From positions 15,843,746 to 15,907,745 of the forward strand of contig OX393568.1 in NCBI GenBank assembly GCA_947652115.1: a DNA stretch of 64,000 bases. The letters run 5' to 3'. Of this stretch, positions 1 to 30,371 are shown piece by piece (positions within the stretch are counted from its first letter, which is position 1; every line of letters begins with the position of its first letter). The stretch comes from Blastomussa wellsi. Its lineage: Eukaryota > Cnidaria > Anthozoa > Scleractinia > Plerogyridae. The translations under genes and the position numbers were made by a program. Under the pieces are notes generated by a model. That model searched no databases. It was not told the origin of the DNA and worked only from the letters and a program-made list of their open reading frames with translations.

Positions 1-90
1 CAAACAGTAAACTGGCTTTTTCTTTCCTGTTATCTTTCCCTTATAATTTTACCAATGTTAATAAAATGAAATCACTCAATGGTATCTGGC

Positions 91-240
91 AGGGATAATT
101 TGCAGAATACTGAACACCAAATGCACTGTTTGCTTAAGGTTAGCTTTTATTTGTTGGAAAGAACAACATTTTTATTTGGCCCTTAATTGCCAGCAAAGAA
201 TAGCTAACTGCCAGCAAACATGAGCAAAACTAACTGAAAG
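91..240. repeat. Copy of a dispersed MITE-like repeat
   Basis: It starts GGGATAATTTGCAGAAT and contains AAATGCACTGTTT and CAAACATGAGCAAAACTAAC, all shared with the element at 9957-10136. The right terminus is missing, so this copy is truncated or diverged. Confidence 0.6.
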
Positions 241-541
241 GGATCTCAGAGTTGTATAACTTTGCTAAAAAGAATATTTTTTGAAATTTCAAATGTAAAG
301 GAAAAATTTTATTACTTACAGTGGAACCCCAGTGTTCAAAATTAGTGGTTGCCCAGTTGCCCAAGGCAACTAAAACTTTGTTAAGACAGCCAGTTTTTAG
401 GAAAAATAAAGGGCTGGTTGCCCAAGATTGTCTGGCATTTGCCATAAGGGCAACCTGGATTTTCTTCTAATTTGAGCACTGGAACCCCATTAATCTGTTC
501 CCCAACAGGCCATAAAAATCTGACCATATTGGCCGTATTAA

Positions 542-1855
542 GGTTACTGAACAGGTTCGTGGGTGCTTTGGGCAAAAAGATCCTCACGCGTGCGTAATTT
601 GAGGGAAGTGCCTAAGCTTATGCATCACTTTAAAGATTATAGAACCAAGAATGTCGTGGAAATGTTTTTAACTGGTGAAATTAAATGTAAGAGAAGCTGC
701 AGTCAGTTAAATGCAAATAGGACAATGTTTATAAGTGCGGCAAACTCGCGTCTGATTTGTGTGTTGGGGAATTGTTAGATTAGCTCTCAAAAAAAAGTTC
801 CTTCGCGTACTTTTCTCGGATTGACACAGCATTTGGACTTATATCTTCAAAACGAAAAACAAATAAGCTAAAGCCTGACACTCTTTTGGAGAAGAGGGAT
901 TCATGTACCATTGAGCAAAATTTCATTCTTCTTCACGTACTTTTCTCGGATTGACAGAGCATTTGGACTTGTATCTTCAAAACGAAAAACAAATAAGCTA
1001 AAGCCTGACACAGTTTTGGAGAAGAGGGATTCATGTACCATTGAGCAAAATTTTGAGTGGTAAAAGATCATCAAAGAGTACAAAGGCTTCAAAAAAGGCG
1101 AACGAAAATCGCGAGCAAGCCGCCAATCGGGAAAGCGTGCTCTCCGAAAATGCATCTATAAAATGTTTCTTTGTTTTGATTGCTTTTCCTTTTTTCTGTC
1201 CGTGTACCGGTGCACACAAGAAGAACCTTCTTATTCTTGGATTAAGAGTCGCTGGATAGCAATAGGGTATTGTTTAGTGTATCGGCTCTTCAGTCTTGTG
1301 TCCCTTTGTAATAGTATGAATTCGTTGCTGTTGTCGTGTGATATTTCAGCAGATTTGTTCGACAAAAAAGAACGCCTAGAATCCACCTTTTCTGAATCGA
1401 AACCTTTGACTGCTTCGTTCGGTCGTTGTGACAATTTGTCGCTTTCCGCCATCATTTCTACGTTTCGCAAAAATTCCCTGATTACTTTTTACGGTACCAC
1501 CAATCAGCCTTTGGAACCCAAGGATTTTTTTCTCGCTTTCTTTTTGTTCTTTTCTCTCTCCATCCAAAAGCCCCAGCCAAAACTGTACTGCAACGACGGA
1601 AGTGAGTGATGTGAGCAAAGGAAATTCCCTCTGTTGGAAACCAATTTCCCGCATTTGGTTTAGCAGTGTTGACAGCTCGACACCTTTAAAGTATAACGTA
1701 ATGAGTTACGCAAAAAAGGAAATTCGCAATAACTCTGGAGTGAAAAAAGATTTCGGATTTCTGTTTTTTGTAAAAGAAAGAAAAATACACGCAGTTTATG
1801 TACAATAAAAATCACAATTTTGAACGAATTTGACCCGCGAACCTGTTCAGTACCC
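542..1855. mobile_element. 1.3-kb inverted-repeat element (non-autonomous DNA transposon)
   Basis: GGTTACTGAACAGGTTCG at 542-559 is matched in inverted orientation at 1838-1855 with one mismatch. The left end abuts TTAA (538-541) and the right abuts TAAA (1856-1859), so a TTAA target duplication with one mutation is plausible. No transposase is recognisable inside. It contains a 130-bp tandem duplication. Confidence 0.65.
800..1060. repeat. 130-bp tandem duplication
   Basis: CGTACTTTTCTCGGATTGAC occurs at 806 and 936, and the intervening 130-nt unit is repeated nearly exactly up to CCATTGAGCAAAATTT. Only a few substitutions separate the copies, so the duplication is recent. Confidence 0.85.
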
Positions 1856-2324
1856 TAAAAGAGGTTGTATAAATAGGGAATTGATTGACTGAGTTTCTGT
1901 TCAGGCCAAACTGAAATGGCTGTATTAATTGATGGGATGGCAGTGTTGTAAGGTGTGGTTCCACTGTGCCAATCATTAAAATTTCTTAAAATAAAGAGAA
2001 AGTCAATCTTCTGAAATGGCTCTGTGGTAAAGTGTGTGGAAAAATGCCTAATACAGGACTGCAAATAAGTTTTTCCTGTGAAAGGACATTTGTCTGATTA
2101 AGTCACCATTTTGATTGGGCAAAACAGAAGTGATGTCAAAAGACATATAACAGAACTCCTTGATAAAGCATTGTCAATGCCAAGCGTTGGTGTTTGCACT
2201 GGAAGGCGTGGAAAATTGTCCAGACATTCTGCCGGGCTACAGGACATTGGCAAATTTTGGTTGGCCATTGTCCGATGTATGACTGATATTTGCTAGCCCT
2301 TTAATATAAGAAGAGAATTGAGTA

Positions 2325-2450
2325 TATGCTGGGGAGCAACCTGCGATGGACTGGCATCCTATCCAGGGGAGAGTAGCAATACCATGCTGTAGCTACAGAA
2401 ACTGGAGTTAAGTGCAGACAGCTGTGACCCAGATGGGCTTAAGAGGCTTT
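2325..2450 (+). repeat. SINE body fragment
   Basis: CAACCTGCGATGGACTGGCA followed by TCCTATCCAGGGGAGAGTAG and GAAACTGGAGTTAAGTGC matches the body of the tRNA-derived SINE on the opposite strand near 16140-16410. The tRNA-like head is absent. Confidence 0.6.
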
Positions 2451-2519
2451 AATGTTACTATTTACTCACTCAATAACCGTGCACTGTTTATAGTGAAGCA
2501 TAGTTTTATGTGTACTTAG

Positions 2520-21431
<18,912 letters not shown>

Positions 21432-22925
21432 CATAACTTTTTTACAGCTGTCTAGGTTACATAGCTTTAATTTAGTGTGTTCTGCATTTACATATCAGCA
21501 ACTTGAGTGCTAGGATCTAAGTGATTGTTGATATCTTCATTTACATATTAGACACTATGTCACTTGTTTCAGTCAGCAGTAGGATTTAAGGGTGGGTCAT
21601 ATCTAGTCAATGTTAACATTTCTCTCAACAGCCTGTTGTGGCATTATTTGAGAGGTTTTCAATTGAGTGTCGAACGTAATTAGTGAATTACCTTCATTGG
21701 TTTTGCAGAATTATGCTCAGTGATTGATTTAAATATCTTGCACCACTTATATGCCTGCCAGCTATCACGCATTATGTGTGATTAACACACCTGCAGGCAG
21801 CTATACACTTATTCAACCAACCAGAAGTAAAATGAAAACCAATCATGTCTCTTATGCGCATGCTTTATGTTGGCTCTGTAATTGAATCACTGGATTGTCC
21901 AAAGTAATTACCTACTTTGTTTTTGCGACACTCAATTGAAACTCGTTCAAAACTTGATTTATAAAGCAATTAACTGCTTTGGTGTCCAAGACCAAAGTTA
22001 CCTCCCTAGCTATAACTGGCTGTTCCTTCTTTTGTTTACATACTCCTATGTATTCCCAAACATTTCACATTAGATTTTTTGCTTTTCTTTTCCTTTGGCT
22101 TTTAATTTAGTTATAGTTATGATTGATTTTATATTATAATTTATTAACAAGTATTCACCAAAGGTGTCTAGTGGTGGATATTACTGAGCAGTGAAGCGAT
22201 ATAGCCACCGACACTGAGGTGAATAGTTGTTTTAGTACATACTAAAATAGTAAAATAAGGGTCTGGAAGGCTGACGTCTTGCTTGAAGGTGAATAGCAAA
22301 GGTTATTCCATGTTTGAATAGCCAATCAGAGCCTGCCAATAATGCTATCCACTGTTTTAGTGTATGCTAATGAAAAACATGAAGTAAACTTTCCAGCTGC
22401 ATTAAAAAGAAGTGATCTGTTCAGTGTGTAAAATTAAGATGTTTGGGTTCCAAGAACTCTTATATAAAAGTAGTCCCTATAAACATTTTTCATGGATCGG
22501 TTTTCCAGCTTGAAAGAAAGGTTCTGAAAAAGAAGTAAAATTCGTTAAAAGCCAGTTAATGGGAGCACAAACGCTCAAAGTTTTGGTTTTGTTAAACTTT
22601 GCCATAGTTTCTTGTTACATATCAGAGCTTGATTTACATTGCTACAGTTATGTAACATTCACTATTGTCATGGTTTGAGTGGCTGACATCCAATTACTTG
22701 CAAGGCATTCAAGATGAGGGAAGTGGCTAGCACACTACTTTGTTGCCAACCCAGTTGGAACAGTGTTATAAAATGTTTTGTATTTTATACCTTAGCATAT
22801 CAATGTTGCTTCTCTAAAAATCATTTACAAATTTAATTTTAGCCAAACAAAACAGAATCTGTCTTCAGGAGTTCACTGTCATTGAGTTTTGAATTCTTCA
22901 CTGGATTGTGTCATTTGCGCACTGT
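21432..22925. other. UHRF1 3' UTR / downstream sequence
   Basis: AT-rich non-coding sequence after the UHRF1 stop. TTGAATAGCCAATCAGAG (about 22314) resembles the CAAT-like segment of the element at 22926. No gene is seen. Confidence 0.5.
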
Positions 22926-23156
22926 TACAGCGCGACGCGCCTAACTGTGGCCACCCAACAAACTTTTTTGACAAGTTATAATTAGCCAATCAGAGAGCAC
23001 GAATTTGTTTGAGCTGTCCTGCCTCCTAGGAATTTTCAAAGCTGTTCTCATAAAACCTGTCACGCTTTTAAGGAGGCGGGACAACTCAAACAAATTCACG
23101 CTCTCTGATTGGCTAACTTGTCAAAAAAGTTTGTTGGGTGACCACGTCACGCTGTA
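22926..23156. mobile_element. Fold-back MITE with long inverted arms
   Basis: The left arm runs TACAGCGCGACG to GTCCTGCCTCCT (to about 23027) and is mirrored from AGGAGGCGGGAC (23071) to CGTCACGCTGTA (23145-23156). Arms of roughly 80-100 bp pair with few mismatches around a 43-nt loop. Confidence 0.85.
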
Positions 23157-23437
23157 GAACCCTCAATTGAAAACAGCTATATTCTGGTTTAAATTTATTT
23201 TTGGCCTAACTGTTAGTAACAACCTGCCAGATCTGCTGTGCTGTGTAGCTGAGGTACAGGCTATCTAAATGGCAGTTTCTGGGTAGGTTGTCTCATATTT
23301 CGGTACAAACACTCAGTAAGGAAAACGTCTTTTATGGGGCTAGACTAGAAATATGCTACACAAAACAAAACTTAATTTTTTGTGGATATGTCTTCAGTTT
23401 TTGAAAGAGATGTACATTGTATTGATGTTTCTGTGTT

Positions 23438-23443
23438 AATAAA
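23438..23443 (+). terminator. Candidate UHRF1 polyadenylation signal
   Basis: AATAAA 2.0 kb past the UHRF1 stop. I did not see an earlier AATAAA after the stop, though variant signals could be used. If correct, the 3' UTR contains the inverted-repeat element at 22926-23156. Confidence 0.3.
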
Positions 23444-23679
23444 CAATTTTCTATTCTCAACTTGCATTGATGGGGAAGAGTTTCCCCAGCTGGTTTGTTT
23501 TCTCAAGGATTATTAAGGTATCTTGGCTGTTGAGTTTAAGACCCAGTATTGACCAGAATGCATTGCATGCCTCTGTCATTGTTATGATTTTCACGGGTGC
23601 AGAAACTTGGTAATTGACTGGTTGTTGATCCTGAAAAACCAAGTAAGGGTTTTCTTTTGTTCCACAATCCACCACACAG

Positions 23680-23716
23680 AAAAAGATGGCAGCTTACATT
23701 TTACCACAATACCTTG
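23680..23716. repeat. Dispersed repeat, copy 2 (first at 6861)
   Basis: AAAAGATGGCAGCTTACATT then TTACCACAATACCTTG parallels 6861-6897. Confidence 0.5.
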
Positions 23717-24754
23717 CAAACATAATACAGCCCACAAAGAAAGCATTCTTGCCAAGAGCGAAGGTTTAAGAGCTTCTCTTTGCATTTTTAAGGTTTTCAC
23801 ATCTTTTTCCATACGGTGGAGTGAAGTATAGAGAACCAAAGTCTTCACTGACTGGTATAACCCAATAACTAAAATGCCTTTTTTTAGAAACGTAAGCATG
23901 CATTTTTGGAAAATCAAAATAGCAAAAAATGGTGCACAAAAATGCATGCTTACAATTCTTAAGATTGATGTATAGTTTGACCTGATACTGCAAACTGGGA
24001 ATAAAACTGCAAGTGTCGTTCGGAAAACTCAATTTTTTGTTCTGGGTCATTCAACATCAACTTGTTTGCACCCACACTCAGTCTACTGTCTAAATTTAGT
24101 TTCATAAAAGCAATGCTAAGTCAAATTACAGCCGACAAAAAGATACTATTCAGGGCCCTTAAGATAATTGCATACTGCTCAAAACTAGGTCTTCAATTAA
24201 CTAATAAAATGTGTTTATAATTTGGGTAGAGGGGGACACCATAAAATACCAGGTGGCCCCCTCTAAAAATAACCTCCCCAAACATCAGATGAAACCTCGG
24301 CAGCCCTCACCCCCAAACCCCATGAGCTGATGTATAGCTCTTGAAATTATGTAGTTTTCCTCTGATTACTTGTCCCCTAATGTAAGCCTTGTTTTATTTG
24401 TTTTGAGCATACTTGCACATATTATTTAAGTTGATGTTCCATGACATCAATGATTATTGCTGATGATGAATGAGTAATCAATCAGTGACAAGATAAATTG
24501 TGGCCAAACAATTGCTCCTTGATTATTCATTGATTACTTCCATGTAAACTCATTGATTACTCATCTACTGAATTTTTGTTGTGTATGGTTTGTGACATTA
24601 GAAGAGAGACAAAAATGTAAATCAAGATGGGTAAATAAATAAAATAAATTTTTTGACTTTATTTAATGAGGGTAGCACATAATAGTCTTTCAACTAACAA
24701 ATGTGTGGCCCTCTGATTCCCAATCAAATTGGAATTTAGAACTGTTGGTTTTTG

Positions 24755-25000
24755 TGGAGGGAGGAAAACCAGATAATCTGAAGGAAAAACCCTCACTGCA
24801 AGGACGAGAACCAACAACAAACTCAACCTACATCAGAGAAGATTATTTTCTTCGCTTACCGAGTGCTACAAGATGGTAAACAGTCTTTACAAACTAGACC
24901 CATTTGAGTATTTTAAGTTTGCATATGATGGTATGTTACGTGGGTCCGGGAATCTTATCTGGGCCACAGGTGGGAAGTGAGTGCTCTCACCATTTTGCCA
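24755..25000 (-). mobile_element. SINE copy, interrupted
   Basis: On the minus strand ATGGTGAGAGCACTCACTTC (near 24997-24978) matches the tRNA-like head of the SINE at 39163, and GTTGTTGGTTCTCGTCCTTG (near 24820-24800) matches its body. About 90 bp of unrelated sequence separates the two. Confidence 0.55.
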
Positions 25001-25485
25001 TCCATTTGATCTAAACCTGGAATGTTAATTGGGTAAAACTGGTGCCATTTGGTAGAAATGTCATTTTGATTCACAAGTTTAGTAATGCAACAAAACAAGC
25101 AAACAATGTTATACTGGTGAGTAACCAATGATGACTTATCCGTCCAATCAATGACCAATGAATTGAAAATTGTGTGGCCCATCAGTTTGCCAAATTTGGA
25201 TCTTAAAATGCACACAGTACAATTCACCCACTCCAATAGACCATATTCACAACAGTCACCAAAATGATTTTCATATTATAATACAAATTAGCCAAACATT
25301 GAAATGCCATTTCTCAGAAAATCGGCTTGTCTAAGAGAGCCAAAATATGGAATAATGATTTCATTATAAGGTTGTTTGAAATAGTTATTCCATACCTTGA
25401 CTTGTTAACTGCAGAAGCCATTTTTTTCATAACAGGATTTTCTGAAAAAATTTATCAGCAAGATGAAGAAACAGCTGAAATTGAT

Positions 25486-25636
25486 TAATAGGCCTCTTTC
25501 GATATATTAAAATTAAGCTTAATAGCAAGGCCTAGAGACAAAAGAAATTAATAAACATGAGTTTTCACTTTCTTTCTTTGTGTTCTCTAAGCCTTGCTAC
25601 CAAGCTGGATTTTAATATATTGAAAGTGGCCTATTT
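25486..25636. mobile_element. 150-bp inverted-repeat MITE
   Basis: TTAATAGGCCTCTTTCGATA and TATTGAAAGTGGCCTATTTT are inverted counterparts, and pairing extends through GCAAGGCCTAGAGA / TCTCTAAGCCTTGC. Arms are about 60 bp with a short loop. Confidence 0.75.
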
Positions 25637-27225
25637 TGGCTTGTTTGCTCCCTCACAAATCACGTCCCTAGCACTACTTTGCATTACCAAATGAAAACAA
25701 ACATGGTGGCTATTGTGAATAAGGTGAGGCAGAGTATGGTGGTGATGGTTCACATTCCCAGACACTCTGTCATACATGCTGTCACAATCAGTTAAAGTTT
25801 GAAAATCATCAATGCTCCTTTCTTGAAGTCTGCCCTCTTGTAGGTTTGCATAAATCTTCAATACTGAAACCCTGAAATAAAGCTTTGTAATAAATGTTCC
25901 TCCGCTGACATTCAGAAGCCATATTCTTTTTTGGTTGCTAATGTCTTTATTGCTGGTCCAGCCAGACTTTCCAATAATTATATTTTTTTGACCTTTTTTC
26001 AAGAAGTACAGGAGGTAACCTCAAGTTACCAGATTCCCTGAAGTGTGCAAAAATTATGCTAGGTAATAGAAGTGAGCTGTTTTGACACTATAGCAAATCA
26101 CTCCACTTTTGAAGAAACAGTGAAAAAATTGCCAGATTGCCATAAGATACTGTAAGCTGAAGCGATGATGTTAACTCCAGTGATAACGATGAATGATTAT
26201 AGCACTGATTCCATGAACACAGTATTCTAAAGACTAAATGTGAAGAAGTACAATGTTCCACAAAAATGGTGAACTAGCCACAAGGCTTTGAGTTTCAGGC
26301 TGATGTAAGAATCCACACGCACCCAAACAATGTTCATTCATAATCAGTTTAATGAACGCATTGTCATCTAATGTTACAGTCAAGAATTTTAAAGTATGTG
26401 AATATGCCAGGCGCACATGAACCAACGAGGTCATACTTCCACATGGCTCCAATAACATAGGTGAGAGGTTCGAGCCTCAATTCCTACACCGTACAACATA
26501 GATATACTTGTTTTAAACTACACCTAAAAAACTGTCTCAACCTTTTGAATGAATAGACTTATCTTAAACATTTTCACTTTTTTTGCTAATGATAACTTTA
26601 CCAATTTAGCTGAGTATGATTTTACACTTATATGTATAATAAAAACAAACTTGCTTGGCAGTTAACTGGTTAAAATATGCATGACTGTTGATTTTGCTGC
26701 TTCTAAGAGGCTGAAATGCTGCTTTCTTTTTCACTTTACCAAGAAAAGAATTTCAACTGTGAAGAGCACTATATTTGGGCTGTTTAGTCATATCATTATC
26801 TCCTGATCATGGCAAGGGTGAAATCAAATAAACACTTGACAACTGAAGGCAAACTGAAACAGGTGAAGATTTTGTTATTTATAATCTTCAGCTGGATCAA
26901 TGACTGCAGCACAATTCACAGTTCAAATCTTTGCACCAACTTCAGTTGTTGAAAAACAGATAAATTAACAGATAGTCCATAGTTCATAATTTCAAAAAAT
27001 GTTGTTGCTCAACTACATTTTGAATACGGATCAAAACCAATAATTATAACAAATACAACATCGAACTTCCACTGGTTGTAAATTGCTTGATTTTACACAG
27101 GTGCAGAGATTAAATTTTTCACACTGTAAGACTTGTTGAACCATTTATATGCACAAGCTTGAACGACTCACTGATATTCAAACTGACAAGAAGCTATAAG
27201 CATTTCACAAGTTCCTTGGGAAAAT

Positions 27226-27600
27226 AAGAGACTTGGGTACAGTTTTTCTTATAACGCAAACATGATCCAGATGTAGATAAGAAGCTTTGAATATAATTAT
27301 TTTTTAGTTCCAGGGAAATGTGAAGACACAACTTTGCTTGAGTCCATTATGATACAAACTTGACCAAGAAGCAAATAACAAGCCTTGAACATTTCTTTTC
27401 ATCCCGGAGATAACTACAAACACTTGACTTTGATAATGTTTATTAACATACAAACTTGACCCAGGTGTAGATGAGAAGCCTCGAACATAATTATTTTTTA
27501 GTTCCAGGGAAAACTGAAGACTTTTCTAGAGTTCATTATGATACAAACTTTATCCAAGCATTTGTGAGAAGCTTTGAGCATTTAAGTCCCAGGGAAAAAC
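27226..27600. repeat. Imperfect duplicated blocks in RBM15 3' flank
   Basis: AATTATTTTTTAGTTCCAGG recurs at about 27295 and 27488, ATTATGATACAAACTT at about 27347 and 27536, and GTCCCAGGGAAAAACTGAAG appears as a third partial copy near 27585. The spacing is about 190 nt, so this is an old tandem duplication with indels. Confidence 0.6.
27439..27444 (-). terminator. Candidate RBM15 polyadenylation signal
   Basis: AATAAA on the minus strand, about 270 nt past the RBM15 stop codon; I saw none nearer. The 3' UTR around it carries imperfect duplicated blocks. Confidence 0.4.
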
Positions 27601-27713
27601 TGAAGAAAATGCTAGAGTTTTTGTAAAATAAACTTGATCCAAGCCAGCCCTCTGATAAGCAACAAACAACAATAACAACACAAGAGCCTTTTGAGCCATG
27701 CAAAAACTTATTT

Positions 27714-30302
27714 TCAGCCACTGCCTCGAATAACAAGAATGACCAGATGATCCTCTTTTGATGGTTCAGGTGACAAATGTGGAGCAATGCGCACCAAATG
27801 CTCATGTGAAAACTGACACGGAGGAAATGCATGCAAAACACCAACATCATCTTTTGTTGTTGCTGGGTTTCCAGGAGTCACAGGAAGGTTTACAACTGCA
27901 GCAGCTTGTTTCTGCTTGAGATATGTCATAAGATTCCTCAATGGTCTGTGTTGCAAAGGTTCTTCTGCATTTGGGTCTTCCAGAAGTGGTGTTTGAACAC
28001 CAGGCAAAGCAAGCAACAAGCAATGGCCACTTGCTCCAGCAGTGTTAATCCTTCTAGTAACTTCCTCCAGTTTAGGCTGGTCCAAACGAAGACGCTGAGT
28101 AATCCGCAAGACTGAACTCTGTGAAGGTCCAGATCCATCAGAACGAAGCAACGAGTCAGCAACTTCAGGATTTCCACCAATGAAATGCATCCGAACAGGA
28201 AATGCACTATTTTTTAGGATGAGTCCACCACGCCATGCAACAGCAAATCTCTTGACCAGGTCTTGCAAGGTTTCTGTTCCAGCAGAGCCAGGATTATTCT
28301 CATTTTCTTGACCAGTTGATTCCTTTGGCTGCACATCTTTGGCAGAATCCTCTTTATCACTGGCAGTTTTGCTTTCATCGGCATCATCAAGGCTACTCCT
28401 TTTCCGCTCAGTACCATTGCCAGTATTCAAACTTTCTCCTCGAGAACGACTGCTGCGCCTGTCAAGAGAACTTGAACGATGTTGCAAGTCTGAAGGTGAA
28501 GTTGTACGCGAGTGATTAGCATGATTAGGAGATGGAGATATAGTTCTTGGGCTTCTACGACGTTTAGGGGGACTGCCGTTGTCCCTGTATTCTCTGGTCC
28601 GTAATGGAGAAGGAGGTCTACGTTTTCCAGTTCGGCTGTTGTCAATCTCTCTTTGTGGTATGGGTGAATGATCATATGGTTTGTAATTATCCACAGGAGG
28701 TGCTCGTTGTCTGTAGCGCTGCTGTCCTCGAGCATTTCTGTCTTGGGACCTCTTTTCCCAGTTTTCTTGGTCATCAATGCGAACGTCTTGCTCATCCCTG
28801 GGCCAACTGTTAGAGCTGAAAGATCTCTGAGGAAGAAGGTCATGCTGACGACTAAGATCAGGTTTGTAGGAATTACTTTCCTCACGCCAGTTTCTGAAAT
28901 CACTTTCGTTCGAAGGATGGGAATCACGGCCACGGTAAGGCGAAGGTTCACGCTTTCGGTCGTATAGCCGATCACTTTCGTAGGTCCTTTCTCCCTGATC
29001 CGCAGGAAACAAGTCATCATCAATCCTGTTGTCAACGCTACTGATACGGTTTCTCGGTGGACTCAGTGGCTGCCGAAGACGCGGGTCTTGTAAATGATCT
29101 TTATCGGCAAAATCAATCTTCAGCCGGCGATCGCGGCCGCCGAGCGGAAAACCACGCATTTCACGAGCAGCGACCGAAGCAGCATCCAAACTATCATACA
29201 AGATATAAGCATGATCGTCGCCTTTATCGTAATCAATCTGTCGGATAGCACCAAAACGATCGAATTCTCGCTCCAACTCGACTATCGACGTCCACTGCCC
29301 CAAACCACCCACCCATAATCGGGTAGTTTGTTGACTTTTTCCGTAGCCAATTTTAACGTGGTTACGACCGATAATTTCACCTTGCATATCCACCCTCGCT
29401 TTAGCAGCAACATCAAGATCTGCAAACTTCACAAAAGCATACGTGTTACCTTGTCCACGAGCCGGTCGTTTGATATCCACGTCCAAAACTGCTCCAAACC
29501 TCTCAAAAGCACGACGCAACTCTTGGCTAGAAATGCTCGTTTCCAAGTTTCCGACAAACAGCGTTCTCGTTGCTTTTGGGTCATCTTCGGGAGGGATGTA
29601 CCTCTCTGCAGGCCTTATTTGATTTTGCTGTCCAAACGAGCCACCACTCTTGAAGTTTTTACGATCATTATCTCCACGATTTCGATCAAGATCATACTGT
29701 GGGTTATTTCGTTGAGTTCGGCGCGCAGGCGAAGGCGGTCGATTGTAGTTTTGCGGGTACTCGGTCGGACTAAAACTTTGCCGAGACGTCCTTTCTTGAA
29801 AATCGTATTCTACAAGAACCGGTCGGTCAAACAGTGCAAGACGTCCACGGCGTTCAATTGCACGCCTTGCTTCTCGAGCATCATCGACGTTTCGAAAGTA
29901 CACAACTCCATAACGGTCGTCATCCCGTCCGGACAAGTGCACGGTCATGTCGGCGCCACCGAACTTTTTGAACTCGTGGAATATTTCTTGTTTCATTGAC
30001 TGATCTCCGATATGACTGGCAAGATTTGAGAGTCGAATTTGAGGTTCAGACTCTCGGTCGGTTCTCTTTCGCTGGTTTTGGTAGTTGTTTTCGGTTCGCA
30101 TATTTACATTTGAGCTGCGTTTGTACGTCCTATCGTCGACCTTTCTTGTCAATGAAGAACTTCGTCGGATCGGCGAACCACTATCCCGTGCGCTGTCCGG
30201 AGAAGACAGTCTATCACGAACACCATTATCGTCGAATTCTCTTGGACGAATTCGCTTAGGCTTTGTAAGCGTCTCTGAATCAGAAGACCTCTTCATGACC
30301 AT
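27714..30302 (-). CDS. RBM15: RBM15/spenito, RNA-binding SPEN-family protein (862 aa)
   Basis: One open frame of 862 codons. RRM1 is residues about 88-168, RRM2 246-321 (RNP2 LFVGNL, RNP1 NTYAFVKF) and RRM3 327-400 (RNP2 LWVGGL, RNP1 DHAYILYD). A long Arg/Ser/Pro-rich disordered middle follows, then a SPOC domain at about 679-862 that ends the protein (FAVAWRGGLILKNSAF to HLVILVIRGSG). Three RRMs plus a C-terminal SPOC and this length fit RBM15/RBM15B/spenito rather than giant SPEN, which has four RRMs. Known role: nuclear adaptor that brings the METTL3/WTAP m6A writer to target RNAs and binds regulators through SPOC. The start MVMKRSSD is the first ATG in frame; the third codon is an alternative. 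Mammalian RBM15/RBM15B are likewise nearly intronless. Serine-arginine stretches suggest phosphorylation. Confidence 0.95.
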   Translation of the reverse strand: MVMKRSSDSETLTKPKRIRPREFDDNGVRDRLSSPDSARDSGSPIRRSSSLTRKVDDRTYKRSSNVNMRTENNYQNQRKRTDRESEPQIRLSNLASHIGDQSMKQEIFHEFKKFGGADMTVHLSGRDDDRYGVVYFRNVDDAREARRAIERRGRLALFDRPVLVEYDFQERTSRQSFSPTEYPQNYNRPPSPARRTQRNNPQYDLDRNRGDNDRKNFKSGGSFGQQNQIRPAERYIPPEDDPKATRTLFVGNLETSISSQELRRAFERFGAVLDVDIKRPARGQGNTYAFVKFADLDVAAKARVDMQGEIIGRNHVKIGYGKSQQTTRLWVGGLGQWTSIVELEREFDRFGAIRQIDYDKGDDHAYILYDSLDAASVAAREMRGFPLGGRDRRLKIDFADKDHLQDPRLRQPLSPPRNRISSVDNRIDDDLFPADQGERTYESDRLYDRKREPSPYRGRDSHPSNESDFRNWREESNSYKPDLSRQHDLLPQRSFSSNSWPRDEQDVRIDDQENWEKRSQDRNARGQQRYRQRAPPVDNYKPYDHSPIPQREIDNSRTGKRRPPSPLRTREYRDNGSPPKRRRSPRTISPSPNHANHSRTTSPSDLQHRSSSLDRRSSRSRGESLNTGNGTERKRSSLDDADESKTASDKEDSAKDVQPKESTGQENENNPGSAGTETLQDLVKRFAVAWRGGLILKNSAFPVRMHFIGGNPEVADSLLRSDGSGPSQSSVLRITQRLRLDQPKLEEVTRRINTAGASGHCLLLALPGVQTPLLEDPNAEEPLQHRPLRNLMTYLKQKQAAAVVNLPVTPGNPATTKDDVGVLHAFPPCQFSHEHLVRIAPHLSPEPSKEDHLVILVIRGSG

Positions 30303-30357
30303 TATTTGTCCGCCTCCTCCGGAAAAATATATTATGAACTTGTTACGATCATCAAAT

Positions 30358-30371
30358 CCAAGATGGCGGTT
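30358..30371 (-). promoter_or_regulatory. YY1-like CAAGATGGCGG motif upstream of RBM15
   Basis: A CAAGATGGCGGT match sits 56 bp upstream of the RBM15 start codon, in the 5' UTR or core promoter. This is the standard YY1 motif, commonly found just downstream of start sites of housekeeping genes. No TATA box is seen nearby. Function is inferred from position only. Confidence 0.5.

Larger units (their letters stand above)
23740..27225. other. Intergenic repeat-rich DNA between UHRF1 and RBM15
   Basis: No protein gene could be supported. It includes a broken SINE (24755-25000) and a small inverted-repeat element (25486-25636). A 123-codon minus frame at 25631-26002 has no recognised domain. Confidence 0.5.

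Noticed and set aside
1..2519. Upstream UHRF1 exon (ubiquitin-like domain)
   Set aside because: I looked for the ubiquitin-like domain and the LYKV-like Tudor start on the plus strand and found no matching open segment with splice sites.
28427..29999. Large open frames overlapping RBM15 in other frames (202 aa, 223 aa)
   Set aside because: Shadows of the RBM15 coding sequence; RRM and SPOC homology is only in the 862-aa frame.
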